From: Datnioides undecimradiatus
Taxonomy: Eukaryota; Chordata; Actinopteri; Lobotiformes; Datnioididae
Direction: 5' to 3'
DNA length: 64,000 bases
Assembly (NCBI GenBank): GCA_008933995.1
Contig: WARS01000016.1
Coordinates: forward strand, 9,131,848-9,195,847
The notes beneath the pieces were generated by a model. The model saw only the letters and a list, made by a program, of their open reading frames with translations, was not told the origin of the DNA and did not search any database. Within the stretch, counting starts at the first letter, position 1, and each line of letters opens with the position of its first letter. Positions 35,601-49,500 of this stretch are shown here, one piece after another. Position numbers and translations under genes: made by a program.

Positions 35601-36929
35601 GGCACTGAGAACATGCTGTGAATCAGAGCTGACATAATATAAAACAGTGGTTCAACACATTCACAAGTTGTGAACACTGACAGTAAATTTCCCTTTCGCT
35701 GCCGTGGCGGCACTAACCACCTAACTGCCGTGGCCGTGGTTTTGTTTTTGTGACTTTAACTTGAAACGTGATATGGTCATTACTGTTTTGGATGATCTGT
35801 GTAGGCACTGGCTCTCGAAAACAGTCAAAAACATTGTGTAATTTAAAAAAACAACACTTGGATGTCAATAAGAAGACCTCTTGTTTTCTTTCTTTCCAAA
35901 GAACTACATGATGATCTGCTTGTTGTCTTCATCTCGCCACAGTCTGTGTGGTAAGAAACACCCCCTGCTGTTTTAAACATGCTTTTCATCCTCCCCTGTG
36001 TCCTTACGATTCCTTTTTCTCATCTGTACAAACCACTATGCTTTTTGTTTTTGTCCACTGAGAAAGTGCTTGTTATTTACTGTTCTAACAAGTGTCCAAT
36101 TTCAGCCAATTCCAGGGATTTCCCATGAATGTACCTCAGTCTTCAGTGTCAGTCTCTTTCTCTCTCCTCCTGTCTCTCTATACCTCCGAGTCGTGAAAGC
36201 AAAGCTTCCTGACATCCTTGCTGTTGTGGCGGCATTGCGTAATACCTTATAAGGACTTGAGATGGAAAGATCAAAGGATGTAACCCCTTAAAAACAAGGG
36301 CTGACATCGTTCCATCATGACAGATGCTTCTCCGTCACGCCCTCCCCCTGAAATCTATTCTTCTTCTTTAAAACACGCCTAAAATGCCAGCCTCTAAAAA
36401 CACAGTTCACTCTCAGATCCTGCTCAATAATTTAGAAACTTGAGGTTCAACCTTTTTCAGCTTTACTCCCAGATTTATTCTCTGTTAGGGTTAGAAAGGG
36501 GAAGAAAAAGATGAAAATGAGGAGGAAATTATAAAAGAATTATGGGTCATAGCATATACATGAGAGAATGAGCGGTAAACCCTCAAGTCAAGAATGACTT
36601 CTCATATGGAGCTAGGTGATTTGTTTCTTCTACGACAGAATGGCAAGAAACTGAAGAAAAATGAAAAAGGGAGTTCAAAAACACTCTGGAGAATAAAAAA
36701 TGGGAGAGAAGAAAAAGGAGTGGGAGGTGCAGGGGGCAGAGGAGAGGGGAGGAGAACAGGAGAGGTATGCTCTGCTGGAGGACTGGGAGAGGAAAACCAC
36801 AGGAAGGAGTGAGAGGGAGGGAAGCAGAGAGAGAGAGAGGAATAAAAAAAAAAAAACAGGGAGGGAGAGGCCAGATCAGGGCGCAGTGGAAGCAAAGGTT
36901 TCCTGTGAGAGGGGGAAAGACTCTTGTGT

Positions 36930-36966
<37 letters not shown>

Positions 36967-38469
36967 TGTATTTCAAACCTGATGGGGGCATCCACTCTAT
37001 GTATGCTTTTGACCAGTTGTACATATAATTGTAAGAAAACAAAACGTTGGTTCCAGTAAATTTCATACACAAATTATTATTTTTAAGTGGGATTTGGTGT
37101 GTGTTTGCATGTTGTGTTGGTTCATGGTGTTTATTTGTGACTGAATGTAAATTCATAGAAACTTGCACTGCTGCCTCCATGAAGACACGGGAGCATCAAC
37201 GCCACTTTGGGTTTGTATGTATATTTGAGTGCAAAGTTGTTAGTTTCTGCTTATGTTATTTGCTTTAGTGTGAACTGGTGTTTATTTGCATGCACAAGTG
37301 TGTGTGCATGTGTATAGTGTTGTCTGTCCACTAATAAGCTGTCCTCTGTATATGGGTGTAACCCATGTGGGGATGGGGGTTTGTATTGCTATCCTTGTGA
37401 GGACTCGTTTCAGCTTTATAAGATAGTAGTGAGGACATTTCTGCTTTATGGAAACATATTGACCAGTACTCACCATCTCTCTAAGGAGGGTTAAAACCTA
37501 GGTTAGAGGTAAGGTTTAGGTTAGTTCATTAGTTGTGAAGGTTCGAATGCATATGTCAGTTTGGGTCCTCACAAGCACAAAGGAACAACTTCTCTGTGTG
37601 TGTGTTTGTGTGTTAAGATTAATTCTTAGTGTTTAGAATATACACTATATATGACCGTGTGTGCGTGCGTGTGTGTGTGCATGTGTGCACAAGTACACAA
37701 GTGTGTGAACAGTCAAAGTATGTGTTTTGCTAGGCAGTAGGGGATCCATATGAGGGTCCGGGAATTCTGCCCAAACGCAGGTCACTGAGGGAAAAGAGAG
37801 GGAGGAGCCGCTGGAGGTGGAGGGCTCACGTTGGTTATGAGTTTTGCGCATGCCTGCTTGTGTGACTTCAGTCTGCATGCGTGCCTGGATACATATGGTC
37901 CTGTATGTGCGTGCCGTCACAATACCTCCAAATAACAGCGTGTGTGTGTATGTGTGTGTGTGTATGAGAGAGAGAAGTCAGCGAGGTTGCTGTGGAATGT
38001 GAAACCAGTGTGGTGAGGTAGCTGGCAGGCCGGCAGAAGGACCTAAACACTGACTTCATTGTGGTTTAGCCTCTGCCTCATATTATGTCGGGGGATCCTG
38101 TCGGTGATTGTGGAAGAATCTGTGGTGACAGCAAGTTTAGAAGTTAAAGAGGTGTACATGTAGCTGGAAAGTTGCCAGCTTGAATCCCAGACTGTGTTTG
38201 GAAATCCAGCCAGTGAAAGTAAATTAAAAGTACTCTTACTGCCAACTATCATTAAAGAGCCATATAGTGAGACACCCGATGGAGGTTTCGCAGTTGTGTC
38301 ACAAATCTACTTGCAACCCACGTCTGGCGCCATTTAGGAGTTCCACTGCAGAGGAATACGGGCTAAATATATAACAACTGGCTAGAAAAACAGATATCTG
38401 AAAGCATTTTTTCTGCTTTGAGTGTAAAGTTTCAAGTAAAAGTGAAAAGTCTGCAAGGCAAATGTGTTT

Positions 38470-38720
38470 CCAAACTTTAATTAAAGAAACACTTTGACAT
38501 TTCGGGAAATATTGTTTATTTGCTTTCTTGCAGAGGACTAGATGAGAAAATTGACACCACTTTCATTTCTGTGTGGAGGTGTGGAGCTAGAGCCAGGAGG
38601 CATTTATCTTAGCTTAACTTAGCTTAGCATAAAGACTGGAAACTGGGGAAACAGCCAGTCTGGTTCTGGGCAAGGTTTAAAAATACACCAACATTTATAT
38701 ATATCAACACCTCCAAAGCT
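38470..38720. repeat. Common teleost dispersed repeat
   Basis: Contains agaaacactttgacatttcg, gggaaat, ggcatttatcttagcttaac and gcataaagactggaaactgg in order, a series I recognise from a very abundant fish repeat. A related start (gaacattttgggaaatatgc) occurs at about 45153-45172 in intron 3. The family is unnamed here and no transposase is present. Confidence 0.5.
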
Positions 38721-38999
38721 TAGACGATGTATCTCAGCTGTTAAACACTTGGTTTCGAACATTTTGCTAAATAATATGCATTTTTAATTGGTAGCCAATA
38801 TAACATTCAAAACCTGCGTGACGGGGATACAAACAACGCTCTTTCCTAATTTGGGTATTTTGTGACCCTCAGCAAATGTTCAAGCCCAAACTGTGCCAGT
38901 GTGAGGGGCTCCCATGTTAATCTAGGGATTTATTTCAGAAGAAGTAAAGATGTAGTGGGTTCAATCAGAACATAAGCCAAAGGGTTTAAGTTCATTAAA

Positions 39000-40372
39000 T
39001 CATTAAGACCAATATATGAAGTGGAAGTGAACAATTGACTAAATATAAACTTGTGTTGGGCCTCATACAGACAACAGGCCCCCAACAAGGTTTACGACCT
39101 GAGGTCTGATACAGATCAAAGATTGCAGACCAACCAAATGGCTGCTCTCTTTGTCTAAGACCTGGGAGCCAGGTCACAAAGGTATGCAGGACACCTCCAT
39201 CCCCATTCACTCTGCTGCCCCCCTGCTGGGTGCAGCCCCCAGTTGGACGGAGCCATTAGCATCCTGGCTGCTCCTTATCTTAGACCTATGGGCCAGAGCA
39301 CACAGGAGTGGGGGACACCTCTGCCCCTACCTGCTCGGCCACCCCCCTGGTGAGCGCTGGCCCCCAAACGGCACGGGAACCACCAACACCCCGCTCCATT
39401 TGTCTCAGATCAAAGGGCCAGACCAGGAAGGAGCACAGGCTATCTCCGTCCTAACCCCCTCTGTCGTCCCCCCCCCCCGGTGGGTGCGGACTCCCATTGG
39501 ACAATAGCCGCCAGCACCCTGCTGTGCGGCCAGATGTTTGCAGGTATATTACCTGCACTAACCCTCACAACTAGGCTTCCAGTCTGTGTCCAGCCCCGCT
39601 AGCCACGACGAAAAAGGAAGTAAACCACATAAGGACCTGAACTATGTGCCAATCTCACCCTCGCTGGACAAACTGAGATTCCCCAAGCACATTATTTCCA
39701 CGGATCCGAAGGAGAGTCGCCGTCGCCGCCAGCGCTCTCAATAAAGTACCTGCAGACCCGACTCGCCACTTCCCGATGATCGCGGAGGATTGCCTGGCCG
39801 CCGCCGCCGCCAGCGCTCAAAGTACCTGCAGAAGGAAGAAAGGACCGCCGCGTCTTTCTTCAACCTTTGCAACCCGCCGACAGAGCGACACGGCCCACCG
39901 TCGTCATCCGAGCCGAGGAACCGAGCCGGACCCAAAGACGGATCTCACACATCTCCCTGCTTCGTAGGCACGTAAGAGGCTTGATCTGGGCAGAGGTAGT
40001 TTTTGTGTTTACCTATAAATTTTATTATATAAGTTAAGTTGACGGACTACAAGTGCCGCACTCTGAATTAATGGACCAAGCGTCACATTTGTTTATTTAA
40101 TCTCTTTGATCGGGTGTACTACGGTCTAACGACCGGAGCCCGAAGTAGTTTTCTTTATGTGCTGTGTTTTCCCTTCTTTCCCCCTTTAACCGACACGCAC
40201 ATACACACCGGGTATACACCGGTGAAAACTCATTTTTCAGAGACACACAGGCTAAGCTCACAGACGCCACTAGCCGTTGTCTTTTTCAAACCTCGCGGTC
40301 ATTTCCTCTGACCGAAGCTCTTGCGTGACGTACTCCCTCTCCTCCCTTACGTCCGCAACCTCACCTCTCCTC

Positions 40373-40415
<43 letters not shown>

Positions 40416-40830
40416 TATAATTTAGAATAGGTATATGATGGATGTTTATTCATTGAGGTGTTATCGATTATTAATTGATATCATTGATTTTAATAAATTC
40501 TGTTATGTTTTAAAGAGAAGTTGTCTGCATTGTTTGTACAAGTGTTGTTGTAAAGGCTGGTTAAAAGAGTCAGTGCTCGGATTCACACCTTCATTGTTCG
40601 TCTTGTGCATATCAGTATCTCCCAGGTACTGATATCTGTAAGCGAACGGTTGTGAGACTGATTTTCGAGTGGTTATTGGTCCCTGATACCAGGGTGGTGC
40701 CCCGTAATTATTAATTCTTATTAATAATAATATTCTTTCTATTAATATTCTTTCTATTAATAATTATCATAGATAATTATCATAGATAATTATTAATTTT
40801 TGCTAATAACCTACTCCTATAAGGCACAAC
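39000..40830 (+). mobile_element. GC-rich inserted block, LTR-element-like
   Basis: A block unlike its AT-rich surroundings. It starts with about three diverged units of roughly 125 bp (39150-39520), continues as GC-rich sequence in which gccgccagcgctc and aaagtacctgcag recur at two places (39725-39760 and 39800-39830), then has a CA run, an AATAAA at about 40493 and a terminal tract with cagggtggtgccccg near 40690-40704. The order (GC-rich leader, polyadenylation signal, conserved end) recalls an LTR and leader of a retroelement, but no gag, pol or env frame is visible and no flanking duplication was found. An exapted exon or promoter is an alternative. Confidence 0.35.
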
Positions 40831-43503
40831 AAATGATGCCTATGCGAAGCACAACACTTGTATATCAAACTGTCACTGCAACTTGTGTGTGCAATGCAAC
40901 CCTCTTTTCTAAATGAGTGCCAATATACATCTACGTCACGCCTGCACTCAAGAGTGTGAACTGTAAACACAACAATGGGGTGTCAGCTGTTTTACAGGGT
41001 GTATGAATTTATGAGTATTGTGGTTGTGGGTTTCATACCCCTTTGCAATAAAACATCTAAAAGGGAAAATCTCATCAGATGGGATTCTGTGCTCTAATTT
41101 GGGTCAGCTAAGGGGTCCTTGACACGGAAACGTCTGAGAATCACCGTGTTCAAGTGGCTAGATGCATCGGCCAGGCTTTAGTTTTTTTATTATGGCTGCT
41201 ATGTATGTTATTGATATTTTAAGAAATCAGATTCAGTGAGAGATGGTGAGCACAGCAGATATTAAATTCACAGGGAACAAAAAGATGACTGAGAATGTGC
41301 CAGGCAGCTCTCAGGTGTGAATGTTGTGTAACAGCGAGAGTGAGGAGCAGAGTGTGTGAGTGTGTGTTTTGTCAAACCTTCACAGCAACTGTCCAGCATT
41401 TGTTCACAGGTTTAGTCCACTTCACTGCAGATTTTTCCCCCTTTGGTTTCCTCCTGTGAGATCTGTTTTCCTTTGAAGCAGATATCTGGGTCTTGAGTCA
41501 TTCGGTCTAACAAGAACTCATGACTCAGGGTAGCTTTTTGTCTCATGCTTCACCCAGAGTATCACACCACCATGGGTGGAAAACTACTGCAAAATCTTGT
41601 TAAGCCCCTCACTGAAGTCCGACCACAGAAATGTAGAGGATCGCAATAACAAACCCACAACATAATGCTTCTCAGAGCTTTTTGCTCTCAGGAACTAAAA
41701 ACTCAAAACACAGGATTGGACCACGCTGTTATTCTCAGATTGACTGAATGGTTTTAGAGGACACTGGATGACATACACATTGTCTGAATATGTACATGTA
41801 AATAAAATATTTTAATCAGCCATTTTGGATTTGCAATAGTAGAGAAGACACAGTTGATATTCACATTACCAATGACTCATTTCTATTCAAGTGTCCCACT
41901 GAGCCCTGACACTGAGCACATTATTATATATAACAGTAGCATCCTGAAACTAAAGTAAATAAATGGAATCAAGCAGGATCGTTTATTTTATATTTCACAA
42001 TTACTATTGTGAAATGTGGTCTGTAATTGAATTGTGAGTAATCCAAAATGGAAAATCCCATCAACACTTGAGGAGTGCAAAAGCACAATTTGCATGAATG
42101 TAAACTTATTTGAATGTGCGATATGGACAGCTTTATCATTTTAGCTATATTATTATGAATGTACGAGGCTGTGTACTTTCAGCTGCTGCTAAACAGTCAC
42201 TATCAATTATCCATGCTGTCTTCAAGCCACAGTGTTAGAGACATGATTTAATAGGATCACAAAGGATCCAGCTGTATCTGTGACTAGTTATTTTATAATA
42301 ATTCAAAAGCCAAACTCATTTTCTAGAACAGCAAACAACTAATATGATAATTCAGCTGTCTATAAAGGCAGAGTAGATATTTTTGTAGAAATGATTTAAA
42401 GGCACTTGGCTGTTAGCAAGTGTTTTTCTCACAGTCACGCTGCTTTAACAGCAGCACAATGCAGTCGGTGGTGGATTGAGTCAGTGGTGCAAACGTATTA
42501 TACTGGGGCAAAAAAGTGAACTTTGTGTGTAAATCTGCTGAAAGCCTCCAGTCCTTTACACTGTAAATCCTTAAAATGTGTTTTTATTTATTTTGTTCAG
42601 TGAGATAAGTTTAATTAAAATCATACAAAGTCCCTAATCTCTAATATCAAAGATAATTTGTCCTAACATCTGATCTTTTTATCATTTTTTTTATCACTTA
42701 CCACTGTAACTGTATATATGTAAGTGGGTAGTGTGGTTTTAGCCTATCACGCAGAGTTGTTGAATTTTTCTTGGCTGCAGAGAAACCCCTGCCAAAGTTA
42801 ATTTGTTTTTGGGTTTTTTTAATACACAAAGCATATGTTAAAGTAGCTCTAATCAATATTTCAAAACAAACTTAAAGTTGTGGTATAACCAAGTATAACC
42901 AAGCAGTGTGTGATAGTGATAAAACCACAGAGGATTATCAAAGACTCTCCAGTTCCCCTCAGCTATATAGAGCTTTTTAGCGCCTTTAACTCCTTGTGGT
43001 TTTATGGACCATAACTTAACTGTTTGGATTCACAGTAAATGCAAATGAAATGCAGCAGACAGCCCTTTTCAGAAAATACGCTCTCGTAAATCCACTGGTC
43101 AGCACTAGATGAATCGTTATTTCCTACATAAGCAGGTGGAGACCAAAAACAGAGCTGAAAGAGAGTTAGGAGTGGCCTCAAATGTCAGTCTGTGTCTGGT
43201 GGATGCATGAATTCATGTTGGCCCACTCACAAATGTCAACCATGTCAACTGTATGAGGAGACTGGATGATAATGTTGTGTTTACGGCCTGTTGTGATTAA
43301 TATTAACATTTTGGTTACCTTGAAGAACAAACTGAAAGCTTCTTTGAATGTCTTCAGTTGTATGTCAATCAGGAGCTAATGAACATACCTCGTTTTGTGC
43401 ACTATTGAAGCAAAGATCCAAAGATATTTAATAACAAAGACTGTTTAATTCCTTTTATAGTTGTCTATGACCACTTGATAGCATGACGGTTCTCTTTCCC
43501 CAG

Positions 43504-46500
43504 GTGTGCAGGAGGAACCATCAGCCATGCTGTCAGTGGACGAGCCACTGGACCTGAAGCTTCCCTCAGGACGGACAGATCCAGTGAGATTAGGGAAGAG
43601 GGCTCGTCCTTCGTCTATCTGTGCCCCTCTCAGCGCCACACGACCACGCCTGCTGTGCATGACCTTTCCTTCTCCACCCTCCACCCCAGGTAACAGAGAA
43701 ACGGGAAAAATCTGAAGTGCAACATACAGTATGCTTCTCGATGGGCTAATAGACAAAGTCTCCTCATTCCTTCTCTGTCTCTGCCAAGCTGCAGTGATTA
43801 AGACTATGACTCTGATAATGCAATAGTACAATAAGTGGATTCTATGTTCTCACTTTCTCAGTAACTTAATATAGTAAATCCAATGAATGGTAACTCTCTT
43901 CTGTCCTCTAATAGACATACATTGTACACAGATGTGTCAGTCCAGCTCATAACAAGAACAGCGTGACTCTGACGCGGGGTTAGATAACCACAGCTCTGCC
44001 CCTACAGCTTGGATTGACTGTACGAGTTCAGACTTTACCGTGCTTTACATTGCTTGACAATGAGCAGTTTATCTAATTTGCGTTTTCACACAAATTGCAA
44101 TAAGGACTACTACAAGACCTTCTCCAGTTCAGGGGTGCAAAATGTATATCCAAGGGTGCACTAACAGCAGCTTCTAAACCTCTGTTAGAAGCTAGCTAAT
44201 CTAAACCAGGCTACAATTCAGTATTGCTTTTGAGCGTGGATACAGAAAGTTTTACTTCACTGTGACAAATGTAACATTATTCCATTTTAAATCTGATCCC
44301 TAATCTAGATTCCCAGTCTCCATCTCAAGAACGACCCGGGTCCTGCTTCAGTCCTCCAGCCATGGACCTCAGCCTGTCACCCTCCTCCCGCCACGCCTCC
44401 TCCCTCTCCCCGTCTCCTTCCTCCCCCTCCTCCCTCTCCCCATCCTCTCCCCTGGAGTCCCCTCACAGCAGCAGGAGCCCTCAGCCACACCTCTTTTCAC
44501 GGGTGAGTCCAGGTGTATGTTTTTTAGAATTCCTATCAGAGATTGCCTTTCCATTTTAGTATAGCTCCATGAAACAGACAGTCTCTTGTAAGCACTGGTA
44601 CATGCTAATGGCAAATGTTACTGGTGTCAAATGTCACAAATGATTGTTGCTGGCAAATAAAGAGTAATTAGAGAGACAATTCATGTGAGAGGAAATGATC
44701 TTGGTTGTAAATTAAAGCATACATGTATACAAATCCGATGAAACAGATCCCTGAACTGAATTTAAGTAAAGACTGTCAACATTTATTAAAATGATCAGAC
44801 TTTAAGACTGCACTGAAACAATAACTTACACTTCATGTTCAGGCTGACAGGTGCAAAATAGATTAAAACTCCGCAGAAATGGAAAGACACAAAGAAAAAA
44901 AAAGTTTTTCTTTCAAAAATTCAAATAAATACAACCAGGGAAGAAAAGAACTCTTGTAATACAAATTAATTCGAAAAACACAATTTGTCATAAAAAACTG
45001 ACGTAAGAGCAAGAAATATGGATTAAAGACATTTATAATGAGTAAACACTTCTCTGTGGGTGTTTCCTTGCATGTTGTTACATCCTATTACGAATTTTAG
45101 GGCGACACATACTGGTGGCAAATGACGTGTCATTGCAGGTTAAGGGGATAGTTGAACATTTTGGGAAATATGCTTATTTATTACAAATCAAACTAGTTTG
45201 TTTCATAAAGGTACACATGAGGGAAGGCTCCTCTGTTTAAGTGTGTATCTACATGTCAGCAGTTAATCTTGTCTACGACCACAGTCTTCTCAGAATAATC
45301 CAGGCAGCTACTGATTGTGGCTGAATGAACTCCACTCTTCTTCAACAAGATTAAATTGAATTGGGATCCTGGGAGTGAATGTAATTTGTTGGTGCAGTGT
45401 CTGCTCACAGCACACAGCTGTCCAGTGACTGGTGTCTAAATCAGATTCTAGCCATGCTTGAATGGTAAAACATGAAAAACACTGGTTCTTTGTTAAGGCA
45501 TCAAATCTTCCCTCTTGGCCCAGATTCATTCTGTAGCTCTGAAAGCACCGGTTTTAAATTGTCGAACACATTAAAAGTGGGCACTGAGATACACTCATTA
45601 TGCCCCTCAGACGTACTTCAAAGGCCTCTTTGAAATCGTTAGCAGATTTTTGTCCATAATAATTCACTTAGCTAACCAGGGTGAAATCCTCCCCCAGTTT
45701 TAAACATGCAGACCTTCTATCAGTAACTACAGAACAAGTTGGTTTGGGGTTTTTTTCCCCCCACATAGGACATTTTTATTTAGCCAAGTGGAATCACACT
45801 TACACAAGTAATTTGCCAATATTAGATGGGTCATAAAGCTCTACAAACAATAAATCAAATAAGAGAAACTACTGAGAGAGCAGACAGTCGATTCCACACT
45901 GTTTTTACTGTTCATCTTCAAACATGTATCAACTATTAACTAAAACTAAACTCTTGAATAAAAGGTTGATACCACTTTAAAGCTGTTTATTTAAACATTT
46001 AATGGTAATTTTATTTAGACAGACAGCAGCCGATAATATCCAATGGACAAGCAGACACTCATGACACATTGTGACTATGTGTCACACTATTGACAAGCTG
46101 TGGCATTTTCCCTGAGACAAGAGATCCATTTCATGTCAGGCTCCACTGGTGAAGTGTTGCAGTGTTAATAGATGTGCTTCTTGCTCTTGAAAGGTGCAAG
46201 GGACAAATATATCCACTTAATATTTAAACAGTATTATAAAATAAAAAACGAGTCTTTACCGTTTTTTGGTCAAGTTAATGCAGAAATATATTGCCCTCCA
46301 TGTATCAGTGTACTGCTGCATTCATGCAATTTCAGCAGAATGGGAAGAGAGGGCAAACTTAACATGCAGCAATGAACAAACAAGTAAAATAAGATACAAA
46401 CAAACAGTCACAGCTCCATTTAAACTAACTTAACACATTGCATTAGTGTTAAAACTGGCTTGCAGACATGTCACTTCAAAAATCTCTAGTACACCCAAAT

Positions 46501-49500
46501 CATATCGTATTGACATGTTTTTCCCTCATGGCTTGCTGAAATTACATCTGGTATGAAATGAAGTGAACAGTCATTAGATAGTCCATTCTATTCTTCTGTT
46601 TTAACGTAACTAACTCTCTTTCAGGAGCCAGCTCGTCATCGAGTCATGGAGGGCCGAGCTTCACCGCAGGGTTATCCCTTCTACCTGCCGATTGGAAGCC
46701 CCCCCAGGGCGTACAGTTTCCCCTCCTCCATGTTCACTGGTCAGAACAGAGAAAAGCAGCTTTCACCAGAGCCCTCAATGGACGGTCAGCTGACCTGCCG
46801 TTGGATGAAGGTATTTACATTGTCAAACAGGAACCTGTGTTGGTGTTCTTCACAAATTTATATTTAATCTTGCATTTTGCCACAAATTGTAACAGGTATA
46901 CTTTAAAATGATCTCATATGAAATCAATCAGTAAATCAGCTGCACTTAGCTCCTACTGTAAGAGTGACACTTAAGGAGGGGAGAAAAAGACTGCAGCTTT
47001 TCCTCTGACCACTAGGTGGAGCTGAGAACAAAACATCGCTATTAACGGCAACTAGAAAAGGAGATGTAGAAGATGAAGATGAATTTGCTGCTAAAATGAT
47101 TATTTGAAAGCTGAAAGAAAGTTTTGACACTTGATCATTGTGGATATTTTGGAAACAGCAAAGGTCAAAGGTCATTTTTTTTTGGTGGCGTTATATTTGG
47201 AAATTAAATATTTAATTGTAATTTAATTTTATTTTGAATTGTTTCCAAAAATATCCCATCTCTGAGTACTTGTGATTTTAAATACATGCAGAGGTTTTAA
47301 AGCAAAAACAATGATTACCATGCGCTTTATAATATAAAATGCCAGCAGCACATAATTAGACAGACTGTACGTAACAAAAGTTGCACTAAGTTTCAAACAT
47401 GGCATACGTAAATAAACATTTTTTTACTGTAGCATTAAATAAAGTGTTTGAAGATTTCATGATATGGTTTTCATGGATTCAGGAAAACAAATAAACCAGG
47501 TCAGAATACAGTGATACTAGTGAAACCCTCAATAGTATTATTATTTGGTGTTTTAGTCGTTTAATTAAAAAAAATAATAAAGCCTTGGTGTGAAGATATA
47601 CAAACATAATGCTATATATTGTATACAATAAGTGCCAAATTACAGTTAGGTCGTTGTATCCTCCCTCTCTCTCCCTCTCTGTCCTGCAGTGCCACCTGCT
47701 GTTCAATTCATTGCAGGAGTTGGTTGATCACATTAACGACATCCACGTCAAACCTGAAAGGGATTCTGGCTACTGTTGTCAGTGGGAGGGCTGTGCTCGA
47801 AATGGGAGAGGTTTCAATGCCAGGTATGAAACAAATGTCAACACATTTCACCTAACAAACCAATTAAACTACAAAGCAAATATCCTGCTTGGAAAAAACT
47901 AGGAACTTGATTCTGATTAAGGTTAATGGTTGTGTCACCCTCTCTCTTTCTTTCTACCTAAATGTCTGTGTGTGTGTGTGTGTGTGTGTCAAAAGTGTTC
48001 TAAATTCAATAGAGTGACAAAGCCCTAATATGACTAATAGAGGAGAGAACACACCCTCATGTCTGAGAAGCTGCAACCAGATTTTTTTCTTACTTGATAC
48101 TTACAAATGTTTTATCAATTAAGTCAAATTGAGAAATCACAAATGAGGATAATTAAACCCTAATGTCTACTTTTCCACCTCAAGTGGCTTTGGTTTTTAA
48201 AAACAATTTCTCAGACTGATATTCTGTGTATGTTTGCACAGCAAAACATTCATACCCAAGGCAGCCTCCTTTAACCAAGTGAATATTTAAAATTCACCCA
48301 TTTACTGCATTGGAAACCAACAATCCAGGAGAGCATTGAAAGCAAGATCAAACTGCTGTCTGAATTTTTTGGGAAAGTTAAAAATTAATTTAAAAAATTA
48401 AATTAAAAAGTAAGTTCTATTGGCAAATCAATCAAAAACCCACCCACCGGTGACACCCCAGACTACACAAACCAAACCTGGGGGTCTTAACAAGCACCAG
48501 ATTAAACTGCAGTTGTTTCATCACACAAGTAAAAGATCCCACCCTATATGCAAAGAGTGCAAAAGCAACATTAAATTGCTACATAAAATTGAGTTTTCTG
48601 GTACGGTGGCGTGCAGCAGTGCTCACACAAGGAATGGTGTTAGTATCGACATAATGTGACAGTTCTAACAGTCTTGTGTGTTTACACAACTGATTCTAAT
48701 TGTTGCCACATCCTCAGAAAAGATAGTGACTAAATAAAAGGTGTTTTTGTTGTTTCATGTTTTGTAGGTATAAAATGCTCATTCATATCCGCACACACAC
48801 CAATGAGAAGCCACACCATTGTCCCACCTGTAACAAGAGCTTCTCACGTCTGGAAAACCTGAAGATACACACCCGCTCACACACAGGTGAGTTCACAATG
48901 AGGAAAAAAGCAGCAGAGCAGCTTTTAAGGTTTTAAGTGTGGTGTAGCATGTATTGTCTGTATCAGGGCTAGGTCATGAGAAGCGATGGACCCAAATGCA
49001 CACACGGACAAGGGGAAAAGATGTTTAAAAAGTTTAGGCTTAGGCTTACGAGTGGTCAAGGCAGGTAGGGTCGAAAAATCCAGGTAATCAGTCATGATAT
49101 GGTACTCAAAAATCCAAAAACCAGAAATCCAAAATCTCAAAGAAGACACAAGAACAAAGGCAATGATACAACTTAAATAGACAGGGGAGGGCAGGAAAAT
49201 GAGACACAGGTGAAACCAATGGACTAATCACAGACAGGAAACAAGTACAGAAACACACAAGGGTTAAACTTTTCGGAACCCGACGCTGAAACAGGAGTGG
49301 TGTCCTCCGGGACCCCTGACGCCGAAACAGGAGTGGTGCCAGATGGGGCGATGCACCCTCTAGGCGCTGGCTTGCTGGGCTGCAGAGCTGCCGGCTTGCT
49401 GAACAGCTGAGAGGCATACAGACGGTGAAAGTCGTGAATTCTCCTCAGGGCACCAACCCCTAGATACTTTAAGGGGATTGCTCCATGTGATCAAACAGAA

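Larger units (their letters stand above)
27643..43503 (+). other. glis2 intron 1 (15.9 kb)
   Basis: No internal gene was recognised. Simple repeats: GT run 29563-29604, CTCCT pentamer run about 30700-30742, GT run 36931-36962, CA run about 40378-40412, plus many A/G-rich tracts. A 19-nt direct repeat (cattgatcactcaatcaat) occurs twice at about 28430-28472. A repeat resembling a common fish element spans 34926-35030, and others at 38470-38720 and 39000-40830 are listed separately. Open frames in this span are mostly driven by GT/CA and purine-rich simple sequence. Confidence 0.55.

Noticed and set aside
36602..37180. 192-codon minus-strand open frame in glis2 intron 1
   Set aside because: Produced by a GT microsatellite and purine-rich tracts (His-Thr and Pro/Ser/Phe runs); no splice context or domain.
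39151..39507. 118-codon plus-strand frame in the GC-rich block
   Set aside because: Follows from three diverged tandem DNA units; no start context, splice site or recognisable domain, so treated as repeat.
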